The position numbers were made by a program, and so were the translations under genes. DNA of 64,000 nt from Golubevia sp. BC0850 (lineage: Eukaryota > Basidiomycota > Exobasidiomycetes > Golubeviales > Golubeviaceae): positions 124,001 through 188,000 of the forward strand of contig JAAVVG010000019.1 in NCBI GenBank assembly GCA_012976225.1. The letters run 5' to 3'. Within the stretch, counting starts at the first letter, position 1. Each line of letters opens with the position of its first letter. The notes beneath the pieces were generated by a model that saw only the letters and a program-made list of their open reading frames with translations, was not told the DNA's origin and searched no databases. Shown here piece by piece: positions 42,954 to 55,000 of the stretch.

Positions 42954-45900
42954 ATGTCCAGAAAGAGAGGCAATGAAGCCACCGCTTCAGAAGATGAAGA
43001 TGAAGATGAAGATGAAAGAGTAGAATCCGGTTCAGTCAGTATACCATTTGCCACTTTCTGGCTCTATCCACTTCCTTCAGCAGCTGACCATCCTCTCTTG
43101 CTGTCATCTCTCCATAGTCCAAACGTCGTCGTCAGAACGTCCAAACTCAAGATTCACTGCTAGGCAATGGAATGGATCACGATGGTTCAGACGAAGAAGA
43201 AGATCAAATCAAACAAACTCAAGGAGATAATGAAGAAGAGGAGGAATACGAAGGAGTCAAATCCAAGGGAAAGGGCAAAGCAAACGGGAAGGGAAAGAAG
43301 AGAGCTAGAGATGATAAAGAAGAGGAAGAATATGAAACAGATGAAGATGCAATTGATGATCAAGAGGGAGATGACCTTGATGAGGGGGAACTGCAAATCA
43401 AAGAGGACATTGAGGCCAATGCGAAGAAGCAAGGAGTGAGTACTTCTGCCCCTCTTGTCCCACTAATCTTGTCGATCATGAGATACATTCTTTGCAGTTG
43501 CATGATGCCTCTTTCGTATCGTGATACCGCTCTCTTTCTCTGACTCTCTGGTCCCACTTCCACTCCCTTCCCCCTCCCTCTCTCAATTTCTCCTCGCCTC
43601 TTTCACTCCCGGCCTTCCCACTTCAGGCAATCGCTCAGTCTGGTGTCATACAGAAAGTAGAATTGACCAACTTCATGTGTCACAAACGTCAGACTGTCAA
43701 GTTCGGTCCTCAATTGAATTTCTTGATTGGACACAATGGAAGTGAGTCGACTGAGAGCAGCAGGAAGAAGGAGTTAAGGAATATTGGCTTATGGAGACTG
43801 AAGGAGGTATATTGGAGATAGGAACGCGTACAGTCCCTTTAAGGCGTGGAGAACAAAGGTAGACAGGAAGGGACTGAGCTCTCTCGCCTAGAGGTGGAAT
43901 GAAGTCGAATGTATGCGTGTCAAAATACTTTGAGACTGCGTTCCAGAATGTTAGGAGGTCCAAAAAAACCTGAGTTCCCATCGGTCTCCGGCTCTTCACG
44001 CTTTTGAGATTCCTTTATCGCTTTACTAACCGCCTGCTCTCCTTTCCTTTCGCCCCGCCTCCCTCACCTTTCCAGGTGGTAAGAGTGCTTTCTTAACAGC
44101 CATCACAATCGCTCTCGGAGGAAAAGCCTCTTCCACTTCTAGAGGTCAAAGTTTCAGGGCTTTTGTTAGAGAAGGCTGTTCGTGAGTCTCCTCTTCCTCT
44201 CGCTCATCCCACCCCTTCTCTGGTATTTCGTCGATCCGTCTCTTCACCTCGACGTCATTTCTTCACTGCTGATCTATCACTTCTTGTCTCTTCGTCCTCT
44301 TCTCTCCCTATCTCTCCTCATGGACTTGATCGCTCGCAACCAGCTCTGCGGAAGTGATTATGACCCTTCGAAACGAAGGAGAAGAGGCTTTCAAGCCTGA
44401 TGTATATGGAGACAAAGTCATAATCGAAAGAAGAATCAATTCAGATGGCGGTGGACATTGGAAAATCAAGAGTTCGGAAGGTAAAACCATCTCTACCAAG
44501 AAGGAGGAATTGAATGCTCTTACTGATCACTGTAACATTCAAGTCAGTATTTTGGAGGTTCTCCCGGCTACTCGATGATTCAACAAAACACGCGCTCAAT
44601 TTTTCTCTGATCCTACGAACCCTCACCTTCGTCTAGGTCGACAATCCTCTAAACGTTCTCTCTCAAGACGCAGCGAGATCTTTCCTCTCTTCCTCCAAGG
44701 CCGATGACAAATATCGTTTCTTCTTGAGCGGAACTCAGCTGACTCAACTAGCAAACGAATACGAGATAGTTAGAGGGGTGATCGACAGGATCAAGACCGC
44801 TTTGGGGAGACAAGAGGAATTGTTGCCTGAACTGGAACAGAAGAAAGCAGATAGTGTACTCAAGTACAAGACGGCTGAGAAGGCTAGGAGACAGCAGCAA
44901 AGAATTGAAGAGATCAACCAGCTTCTCGTTTGGAGTCAAGTCGCTGAGAAGGAAGGGGTAAGTATCTGGAATCGGTGCTGACCAGCGTGATAAAGTTTAA
45001 CTTCTGACGTTGCTTATTGAACAACCTTGCTTCCTTCTCCTTTCTCCGAGTAGGAACTTAAAGCCCTCATCAAAGACGGAGGCGCCAAGAAGTACAAACT
45101 TGAGAAACACCAACGTGAACTTGAACTGGCTCTGGTGAGTCCCGCTGTCCCCAAATCGTTCCTCACACAGCGATTACGTTCACTCGACATGGCTAGAATC
45201 TAACTTTGATTGCACTCTCACACCTTTATCAACTCTCAGGAACAAGTCAAGAATGCAGAAGCCAAGATTACGGAGAATGAAACTGTTCGAGATGGCGCTC
45301 ACGAGAGGACCGCTCCTTTGGTCAACCAACGTCAGCAGGTTCTGAATCAAGCCAAGACATACAAGGCCAAGCTCGCTTCAACACTGGTGAGTATGTTTTT
45401 GAGGTCACAGCTCGAGGGTGAAAACGGCTAAGGCGATCGAGAGTGCGAATCGAAGATCTCGACAGCTCGAAATTGACTTCGCTCACATCCTTTCTACCAA
45501 TACAGGAACAAGAGCATCGTATCAATGAAGATTACTCCACAGTGAAAGCTCGAATCAATGAGTATGAACTATCAATCGAAGAAGAAATCAACAAGAGAAT
45601 CGAAGGAGATAGACAGAAGCAAGCGAAAAGAGATCAATACGAAGCAAACAAAACTAGATTCAGTTCTGAAATCAATACCTTACAACATGAGAATGCAGAA
45701 GTCTCCGAACAGATTAGATCTTGTGGGACTTGCCTCGACGAAATCAAAGCTAGAGAGCAACAGGCTGTTGCTGATCGAGATGACATCCGAAGAAACATCG
45801 AGAAGCAACAGAACTATCAAGGTCAACTTCAAGCAACCGTTCACAACCGATTAAGTGCTTATGGTGGAAAGATTCCAGATCTCGTAAGCAGAATCAACAG

Positions 45901-48900
45901 TGAGAAACGTTGGCGTAACAAACCTCTTGGTCCGATCGGTACTTTCATCAAGGTCAAGGATGAGAGATGGACTCAAGTTCTTGAAGATGTTATCGGAAAC
46001 GTTCTCAATGCTTTCTGTGTCACGAATCATCAAGACAGAGTTCTACTTCAACAACTAATCAGACAGACTCAAAACGTTCACAATACCAGTGTCATCACTG
46101 GAAGTCCAGAGCTATTCGATTTCGAGCATGGAACTCCATCGGAGGATCTAGTCACGATTCTGAGAATTTTAGAGGTGGGTATCGAAAGCGGAGAGAAAGA
46201 AGTCGTTGGAGAAGGACCGGATCGCTTCTCAGAAAACTCACCTCGCTTTCTTCATCTCTCCTCTCAGATCTCCGACGAATTCATCAAACGGCAACTAATC
46301 AACGCTACATACGTCGAAAAGAGCGTGCTCATTCCGACTAGAGACGAAGCAGCTCAGTTGGTTAGAAGGAATACGCCAAACGTCAAGAATGTCTACACGA
46401 TGGATGGCTATCAAGTCACCGGAAGTAGCAAGGAAACCTCAAGTATTGTCGTCAACAAGTCTAGAAATCCACCTAGATTGAGTAGAGACACTTCAAATCA
46501 GCTGAGGTGAGTTGAAAAATTCTTTCCTCTCTTTCTCTAATGAGCAAGTTCTCACTTTCCCATCTCTTTGCCCTTCGTTTCCTTCTCGCTGTACGATGAT
46601 CTAGAGCTGTTGCTGATGAGATTCAGTCTTTAAGCAATCAACTGAGAGCAGCTGACAGTAAGCTCATGGCAGTCCGAAGCGAGAGGCAAAATGCGGAGAA
46701 GACTCTCAACGCTCACAAGGTCAGTTCACCCCTGAAGTTTCTCTCGTCAGGAAAAGAAAGACCCTGACTGAATTCATTTCGTTTTTCGCTCTCAAATGAA
46801 CCGTTCTCCTGCTGCTTTCAGAAACGTCATCCTATCATCCTCAAGCAGATGCGTTCTCTGAAGTCTCAGTTGGAAGCTCTCGAAGATGACATCAACGAGG
46901 ACGCTCCGATCGAGGTTTCTGCTTTGGAGTCTGCAAAGAGAGTGAGTTTCTTCTCAGTTCGCACAGAAAGGCTCGACTCTGGCTCGAGTAGCAAGGATGT
47001 CAAGAACGCATAGGGACAGCTTACCCTCATCGGGATGCTGAGAAACGCTCAAAGAATTTTAGTAGATTAGACTGAGCTTCTCGAAACGGAGTTAGAAAGA
47101 TAGGCAAGAGATTACTCCTTCGGTGCTGATTGGCTAACAACTTGTCCCTTCCTTCCATTTTCAAAACAACTCGATTTTTCTTAATCCACTCTCTGGAATT
47201 GCTCAGGATGCTGAAGAAGAATTGAGGAGACTGGGTAACAAGTTCTCAGCGGTTCAATCGGAAAAGGAGAAGATCGAGTCGGAGATCGAGCCTCTGGACA
47301 GGAAAGCTGATGCTATCAAAGCGCAAATACAAGGTATCGAATCTTCTTTCGTCGACGTTGCTGTGAGTAGCTCCCTCTCTGCCTCATCTCCTTCTTTGAC
47401 TTTTTTCTTTCGGGCTTCGTTTTTGTCAAATTCGCCTTCCAGAAGGGAAACTCACCAACCGAGTCCTCAATTTCCTTTTTGTTCGACCCCACTCATCTCT
47501 CAGGCAATCCTCGAAAAAGCTGTCTCCCATCGTCTCACAGCTCAGAATAAGGTGAATCACCATACCGCCGAGATCAACAAATTCGAACCTCAGGTTAGAA
47601 CGCTTGAAGCTAGTATTGACGAGACTGAAGAAGAGGTCAAGGTGAGTTTTAAGCCGAGCATTATCTCTCCTTCAAAGTTTTTCCAGCGGTCGAGACTGAA
47701 TGGGCGTTCTCTTCTCTCTTCCTGACAGGCCTGGACTGCGCAAGCTCTGGAATACTGCAACGGGCAACGTCATAAAGTCGAGAAATCTCATAACGATTAT
47801 GTGATCGTAAGTTCACCGGTCATCTCCCTCTCTCTTCCCTATGTGGACTGAGATTGACCTTCTCACCCATGACCTTCCTCGATTCTCTTCTCAGGAAAAA
47901 GAAGCTCTCCTCAATCAGCAGAAGAAGAACAGTCGTCGGCGAGTGGCCTTATTCGTCCCCATTTCCCTTGGATTGAATAAATCTGATCTTTTCGCTTCGT
48001 CTTAACATTCCCTCTCCGAATGCGTCTCTTCTGTGTCGTAGTGGTGAAGCCAACATGGAAGCCATCGTGGAAGAAATGCGAGCTCTAGCAAAACGATCCG
48101 ACGATGCAAAAAAGGAATTCGAGGAGATGAACAATCTTCGCCTGGTGAGTCAGGACTTGGAGCCTCCTTCTCTTCTCCGCTTCTTCTTTCTCATCACTTT
48201 CCACGTCTTTTCATTTCAAAGGCTCTGGAGGCTTCGCTCAAGATGCGTGTAACACAATGGAATGTTTTCCGTACCTGCATCGCTGCTCGTGCCAAGATGC
48301 TGTTCATGTATCACTTGCAGAACAGAGGATACAATGGAAAGCTGATCTTTGATCACGATAAGCAGACACTGAGGTTGAAGGTGAGTCTTCGGTGCCTTTT
48401 GCCTGGATCCAGTCCCCTTTTTCTTCTTTTCTCCGGTTTCCATACTGATGTTGTCCTTCCTTTCTCCTTGTTCCTACCTTGACTTCCATCCAGGTTCAAA
48501 CCGAGGATCCAAACGCGACTCAAAACCACAAGAAGGGTAGAAAAGATCCAACTTCTCTTTCTGGAGGAGAGAAATCTTTCTCTACAATCTGTCTCTTGCT
48601 TTCCCTTTGGGAGGCAATCGGCTGTCCAATTCGTTGTTTGGATGAGTTTGATGTCTTCATGGATGCTGTCAATCGTAAAATCGCTATGGAGATGATGGTA
48701 AGTCTCTCCCTTCGGACTCACAGAGCTCGAATCAGAAAATCTCACCTCCACTTCCTTTTGTCTTTCTCATTCCCCCCCCCCTCTCTCTCTCTCTTTCTCT
48801 CTCTCCAGATTCTCAACGCCAAGGCTTCGAATGCAGTTCAAGTGAGTCTCAAAGATGCTTATCCCTTTCCGACGCTTTTGACTTCAGAGAGACTCCTTGC

Positions 48901-49130
48901 TGACCAAACGCTTTCTTCTTTGCCTTCCTCCTTTGTAGTACATTCTCATCACACCTCAAGGAATGCAAGCTCAAGAAGGTACTGAGGGTGTCTACATCAC
49001 CAAGATGAACGATCCTATTAGAAGTGAGTGGCACAAGAATCCTACTTTCCCTTCAATAGATCTTCGTTCTGACCAAGTCTTCTTTCCTTCTTCTTTCCTC
49101 TCTGTACCAGATCAAGCTACCCTCAATTAA
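42954..49130 (+). CDS. SMC6: SMC6, structural maintenance of chromosomes subunit of the SMC5/6 complex
   Basis: Smc6 pairs with Smc5 to form a ring ATPase acting in recombination repair and replication-fork stability in the nucleus. I resolve 22 exons, total 1176 residues: starts at 42954, 43118, 43627, 44076, 44344, 44637, 45054, 45240, 45506, 46268, 46605, 46822, 47207, 47504, 47729, 47895, 48042, 48222, 48494, 48809, 48939 and 49111. The N-terminus is acidic and Lys-rich with no fold. Walker A is GHNGSGKSA, split across the exon 3-4 join. Coiled coils flank a hinge (about residues 480-640, GPIGTFIKVKDERW). The signature LSGGEKSFSTICLLLSLWEA and Walker B RCLDEFDVFMDAVNR lie near the end. 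The intron after 47938 must use a GC donor to keep frame. The exon number is high even for this genome. Confidence 0.95.
48772..48806 (+). repeat. Polypyrimidine tract with CT microsatellite in SMC6 intron
   Basis: A run of C followed by (CT)n occupies most of the intron before exon 20 and forms its polypyrimidine tract. It is simple-sequence DNA. Confidence 0.8.
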
Positions 49131-49547
49131 GTAGACTGATCAGTTTCCAGTTCTCGTCAAATTTCCCCAACGATAGACTCAACAACTCTAGAAAAAATCA
49201 AGAACAGTCTGCTCTCCTATGGTCTCTCTTCTCGAATTTGGTTTCACTTCTTTCCTCTCCTTTTGTACTTTCACAAGTCCCTTTCGTTTCTTTACCTCTT
49301 TCTTTCTCTGACCGAAGAATCGTTTGCCTTTTGCTCCCCCCCCCCCCTTCTTTCGCTTCTCCAAAGTCCGTTTTTTGTTCGAATCACTGTTGTTGCCAAT
49401 TAATTTCGGGTTTTGAAGACAGCATGAAAACCAAAGTTGCGTGAAATTGAAGTCAGCATGAGAATCAAAGTTGCGTGGAATTGAAGTTGATGGTGATGAT
49501 GATACAAAGATGAGATGAAGGGCCATGCGAGAGAGCTTTTCTCCTTC
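49131..49547. other. Convergent intergenic region, SMC6 / F-box-JmjC
   Basis: No gene is supported. The stretch holds a 12-14-base C run near 49336-49348 and the 34-base tandem duplication at 49417-49484 listed separately. Confidence 0.5.
49417..49484. repeat. Two-copy 34-base tandem duplication
   Basis: Units 49417-49450 and 49451-49484 are the same length and differ at four positions (core CAAAGTTGCGTG). It lies between two convergent 3' ends. Confidence 0.8.
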
Positions 49548-51917
49548 CTACCAAGGGACCTCTTCCAACTCTTCTCCGTCCAAATCCAACCCGAATCCAA
49601 AGCCTACCTGATGATCCTGCTCTTCTTCCCTGTTTTCAAGCACTTCGCCTCTTCCCGATCCCTCTGGCGCCCGAATTTCTCCATTCGACTTCTTCAACCT
49701 CTCCCACCACCCACCGCCATTTCTCCTCTTAGCTCCATTAAGAGGACAAAAAGCTAAAGACTTATTCTTTTCTTCCATTTCTAATCTCTCCATTCCTTCC
49801 ATACCATATTTCCATAAATCTTGATCAAACTCTTTTAATCTAGAAGAGAAAAGTTGAAACAAACCTTGATAAGATTCATCGTCATCTTCAACCTCTTGAT
49901 CAACTTGATTGATTTCTCCTTTGTTTCGTTCACTTTCAGATTCGACCTCAGGTTTAGAAGTTTTCTTGAACCCAGAAACCTGATTTTCCTTGTTTTTGAA
50001 AAAGTTCAAAACCTCTGGTAATTCGGATTTAGAAATGAAGTTTTGAGTCAAAGCAATTGATTCTACGAGGAGGGGAGTGGCGAAAGAAGAAAGAGAGGGT
50101 TAGAATTCGAATTCGCTTCTCTCCAACTCAAGCCCCCAATTTTTCTTGAAGGTCAAATACCAGCCACAATAATTCCCAAAGTTTTTTCAAACTCACCTTC
50201 CAAATTAATCACAGCATGCCACCAACCTCTAGGAACATAAACGGTTTCACCCTTTCCACAAATCCCTTCCCTCAACATTCCATCACCATTTTTTCCATGT
50301 TTCTTCAAAGTTTCCTCATAATAAACTAACATCCATTCAGCGATGCTTAGAGGTGAAGTGACTTCAGCTTCGTCTTGAGAAACGTAAATTCCAGGGGGCG
50401 TGAGATGACCAGGTAAAAGTAACCAAGCTTTAGAACCTGTCAATGGGGTGTTCCAAGCTGAAGTTGAGTTTGGATCTTTATGCCACTGAGAGAAGAGGGA
50501 AGAGAGGGAAGGGGATTAGGATTATTGAGAGGTTGACGTTGAGAAGGATGTTTTCGATGGGGGGGATCAATCGTCGAAAATCGAAAGAGAAAGACTCGAC
50601 TCTTCTTTCTCCCCTTCCCTCAGTTTACTTTTTCGCTTGCTTTTTATTTATCTCAGCATATAACCACAAGTTGAGCTAAGTTATACACATACTTTCTTGA
50701 ACTCTTCTCTCTCTCCCTCTTCCTCTAGAACTACTCACCCCACTTCCACTCCTCTCAGGTCCAGCGATAATCCACCTATATTCAGGTCTTTCATTTCCCA
50801 AGAGTCCGAAGAGATCCATTTCCATTCTACTTCTCTCTTTCTCTCTCTCCTTGCCAGTCTCCTCATCACCTTCACCTACACCCACCTCCCTGGAAAACTC
50901 CAACAAATCAGGAATCAACCATTCCCCTTGCTTATCCATTTCCTCGGGGAACTTAGAATCGAATAGATAGAAAGGAGAATCATCGGGTATAGCATAAGGA
51001 TTAAAAGGTCTATTGGATTTTGAAATTGGAATTGGAGGTCTCAAACTTGAAGGTCGAATTCCTCTACCTCTCTTGAAATGAGTTTCACAACTTCTTGAGT
51101 ATTGAATGTAGGTTTTTAAATCGGTAGTAATGGCTTCTGCTCTGAAGATATTGGTTGGGTATTTGGTTGATAGAGAATCGAAGGTGTAGGAGAGACAGGA
51201 TCGATTCTTTTGAGGATTGGAGTCGATGGAATTGGAGATCATAATACATGGAATACTAAGTTGAGCGAATTCTTGAGTGAACTTTGAGATTGAATAATCT
51301 TTGACTTTGATTCTTTTGATTGGTAGATGGTTCTTTGAATGATTATTATTTGAAGCAGAAGGATAATCTTGACTATAAACAACGCTTAAAGGACTGAAAC
51401 TCATTCTGAAGTTATGAAACAAAGTGTCTGAGTAGAGATCAGGGGTTCTAATCGGTTCTTGACAGTCATGCTCAAGATTCCTTTCACCTGTGCCTCTACC
51501 TCTCTGCTTTGTCAAGAAGGTATTCTTCCAATCTCCTTCCCAAGAATCTAAAGCACCTTTAAAAGTTGAAATGTAAATGTCTTTCCACAAGTGATCTTGA
51601 TTAGTGAAAACGTGGAAAGCATGGGAGAGAAGAGATAGAGAGAGTAATTGTTCAAAGGAAAGGTAAGATAGGAAATGAAGGATTAAATCATCTGAATAAA
51701 GTTGGAAATATCCTAAACCTGGTCTGGCTGAGGAAGTTGCTAAGAAGGAATTACCTGACGGTTTGATTCCTAGTGGATGTGATAGCTTTAAGGCTGAGAA
51801 CGTGGAAGAAGAAGAGGAGGATGATAGCTTTTGACGCTTATTGGAAGATGAGCGAGAAGTTGGATTGACTACTGATCGCTTGGTTGAACTGACTGTCGTA
51901 GAAGTTGAAACTGGCAT
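49548..51917 (-). CDS. F-box and JmjC domain protein
   Basis: Three exons on the minus strand (51917-50739, 50485-50197, 50062-49548) encode about 660 residues. A Ser-rich head leads into an F-box (SDDLILHFLSYLSFEQLLSLSLLSHAF, about residues 75-120). The JmjC domain of JMJD6-like type has WIIAGPERSGSG joined to WHKDPNSTSAWN (metal-binding His and Asp), SPLSIAEWMLVYYEET, and GETVYVPRGWWHAVINLE with the second His. The fold is therefore expected to bind Fe(II) and 2-oxoglutarate and to act as a hydroxylase or demethylase; the F-box suggests a link to SCF ubiquitin ligases. The C-terminal 150 residues after SIALTQNFI are charged. Two Ser/Arg-rich inserts interrupt the JmjC region. Substrate unknown. 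Confidence 0.9.
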
Positions 51918-52084
51918 GGCAGAGATTCGATCAGTGATGTTCCAATTCCTTGAATTCGAGAAGATGATCCAGTTAGTTGTATGGGTGGCTTGTCTTCGGG
52001 AGAGAATTCAGAGAATCTTCTACTGAAAACTAGCACCGCCTTCCCCATCCCTGATTACCCTCACCCATCACTGCATCAGTCAGG
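51918..52084. promoter_or_regulatory. Bidirectional promoter, F-box-JmjC / DHR1
   Basis: Only 167 bases lie between the divergent start codons, so control must be partly shared. I see no clear TATA element. Confidence 0.5.
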
Positions 52085-55000
52085 ATGCCACCAAAGAAAG
52101 AGAGATACAACGCCAAAGGAAGACAATCCACAGCTGGTGGTTCAACTCACAAGAAGAAGAAATCAAACGCTGTCAAAAGAAAGAATGAAACTGATTCAAA
52201 TGTTGAAATCATCATTCCTCAAGAAGAAAGAGAGAAAAGGGAAGAATTAAATAGGCAGAGGCAACAGGTGAGTAGCATGGGGTTGGATAACGGAAGATCA
52301 GATGTGTGAAGGGAGGCAGGGAGGGTTAGCGTTGGCAGACAAGATGGTGGAAGAGAGAATGAGAAGAATTGAGATGGAGCGATCTGAATTCTACTCTCCC
52401 TTCACTCTGTTAGCTCTGTAAGATGAGCAGTTGAGTGAATTTATCGTTGAAATTCCATTATGCCTAAGGTAAAGCAAGGCAAAAGGGAGAGAGTCCTCAC
52501 TTCCTAGCTCCCCCTTCCATCAAAGCCTAACCTTTCCACCTTCTCTCCCTACCCAGCTCCTCGCCTCAACTCCAACCTCAACCGGACCAATCTCCTCCAA
52601 GAAACGTAAAAGACTAGACAACTTCATTCAATCTCGTTTAAAGAAGGAGAATCACACTTCCTTGATTGAAAAACTAGCAAAATCCTCTGCCGAAGTTTCA
52701 GATCGATCTGGATTGTTAAGTGCAAGTACTTTGGGGACTGGGAAAGCCCTTTCTGGAAGCGATAGGATAGACAAATCTAGTAGAAGAAAAGAAGCTAGAA
52801 CTGAAGAAAGGAGAGATGCTAGAGGCAAAGGGAAGAAAAAAGGTTTGGCTGGTAAGGTGGAAGAGAAATTGAAGAGACAGAGAGAGGAGGATGAGGAGGA
52901 TAGGGATTTGGATGAAAGTGATCAAGAAGAAGGAAATGAAGAAATGGAAATAGATCAAGAGCTAGAAGGAGGGGAAGAGGAGGAGGGAGTAGATGAAAGA
53001 CAATCTAAGATCGCAAAAGCTTTATCTAAATTCTCGAAACCTCAAGAAAGTTTGGTTGGAACTTCTTCTAATAATACGGTTTTGGGATCTGCTTTGGCTA
53101 GAGGTCCGGATGGTCAAATCATGTTACCGGTTATGAAACAGAGAAAAAAGAAGAAGACTTCAAAGCAGAAGCAAAAGGGTAGAAATCCTGGGAGTGGAAC
53201 TTCTTGGGGTAGATTAGGGAAAGGTGAGAAGAAAGACGAGGATCAAAAGGTTGATTCGGATAGTAGTTTTGATTCTTCGGAATCTGAAAATGAAGAAGAG
53301 GAAGGGATTGTTGAGAAAGAAATTAAGGGAGAGATTTCTGATCAGATGGATTTGGATCAGAAGCTAGAAGAGGGAGAGGAAGAAGTTTCTTCGAATGAAG
53401 ATGAAGTTCTATCTCATGAAGAAGATTTATCTGGTGAATCTGATGAAGATTCAGAAGGAGGAGAGGATGATGAAGGAACTGATGAAGATGAAGAAGCTAT
53501 CTTTATGGAAGCTATGAGACAAAGAGGTCTATTACCTGATGGAAAGTCTTTTAAAGTTGATTCTAAAGGGAAAGGAAAAGAAAAGGCCATTGAAGAAATG
53601 GAGAGAGAAGGTTCTCTACCTTGGGAAGGGTTTGAAGATGAAAATCCGAACGTCGAAGAGGACCGAAATGGAGATGATGAGGACGAGAATCAAGAAGATG
53701 AAGACGAAGATGAAGATGAAGACGAAGAATCTCAAAGTGGATCTGAAGAAGAAGAGGAAGAAAGATCTAAAAGAAGGGGAATAGCAAAAACTAAGAAATC
53801 ATCTGGTTTCAAAGATTGGGCTAGAGAAGCTTTAGGATTTGGTGAAACTAAGGAAACTCCTTCGAATCAAGAAGATGACCATCATTACACTTTAGAACCT
53901 ATTCAAGGATTTAAACAAAGAGTTGGAGATTTAGGTCCTCAAGATGGGATTGCAAGAGGTCCTTTAGGAGATTCTAATCCGGAAACTACGGCTTCTCAAA
54001 CACCCTTTTCTAAGTTTTATTATTCCGAATTGGAAAAGAAAGATGGGTTGGTTAAGAATGTTCATGTGGAAAGGAGTGAGGAACAGAAAGAGGAGAGATT
54101 GAAATTACCAGTGGTTAAAGAAGAAGAAAGAGTTGTTAGGATGATTATGGAAAATATGGTTTGCGTGATTTGTGGTGAAACTGGATCCGGAAAAACTACT
54201 CAGGTTCCTCAATTTTTGTTTGAGAGAGGGTTTGGTGATAAAGGAAGTGGTGAGTTTATGATCGCTTTCAATTGGACAGAAGAGGAGATCTGACTGTTCA
54301 TCAACTCCTTTCCATTTTATCTTTCCTTTTCATCTGAACAGACAATCCAGGAATGGTTGGAATCACTCAACCAAGAAGAGTTGCAGCCTTGTCGATGGCT
54401 TCAAGAGTAGCTTCTGAGTTGTCACTACCGAGCAACAAGGTTTCACATCAGATCCGTTACGACGCTACAGTCTCAAAGGACACTGCTGTTAAATTCATGA
54501 CAGACGGAGTCTTGTTAAGAGAGCTGTCAACAGATTTCTTGTTAGAGAAATACAGTGTCATTCTAATCGACGAAGCTCACGAAAGAAGTTTAAACACCGA
54601 TGTTCTGGTTGGAACTTTGAGTAGAGTGGTCAAACTCAGAGCTGAGAGATGGATGAATTGGAATCAAGAAGAAGAGAAAGCTAAAGGCAGCAAAGCTACT
54701 GAGAGACCTAAACCTTTAAGACTCATTATCATGTCCGCTACCTTGAAAGTCTCGGATTTCACTTCAAATAAAGTACTCTTCAAAGAACCACCTCCAGTCA
54801 TCAACATTGACTCTAGGCAACATTCAGTCACCGTACACTTCAATCGAAAGACTTCGCATGATTATTTAACTGAAGCTACGAAGAAAGTTTCGAAGATCCA
54901 TGCCAGATTGCCTCCTGGTGGAATCCTAGTGTTCTTGACTGGTCAACAAGAGATCGGAACAGTCTGTAAGAGACTCGAAGGAAGGTATGGAAAGAAAGCT

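Noticed and set aside
43187-43432. Hydrophobic 81-codon minus-strand frame resembling a membrane protein
   Set aside because: It is antisense to the acidic/Lys-rich N-terminus of SMC6, whose complement reads as Phe/Ile/Leu. A similar frame antisense to DHR1 at 52716-52958 is rejected for the same reason.
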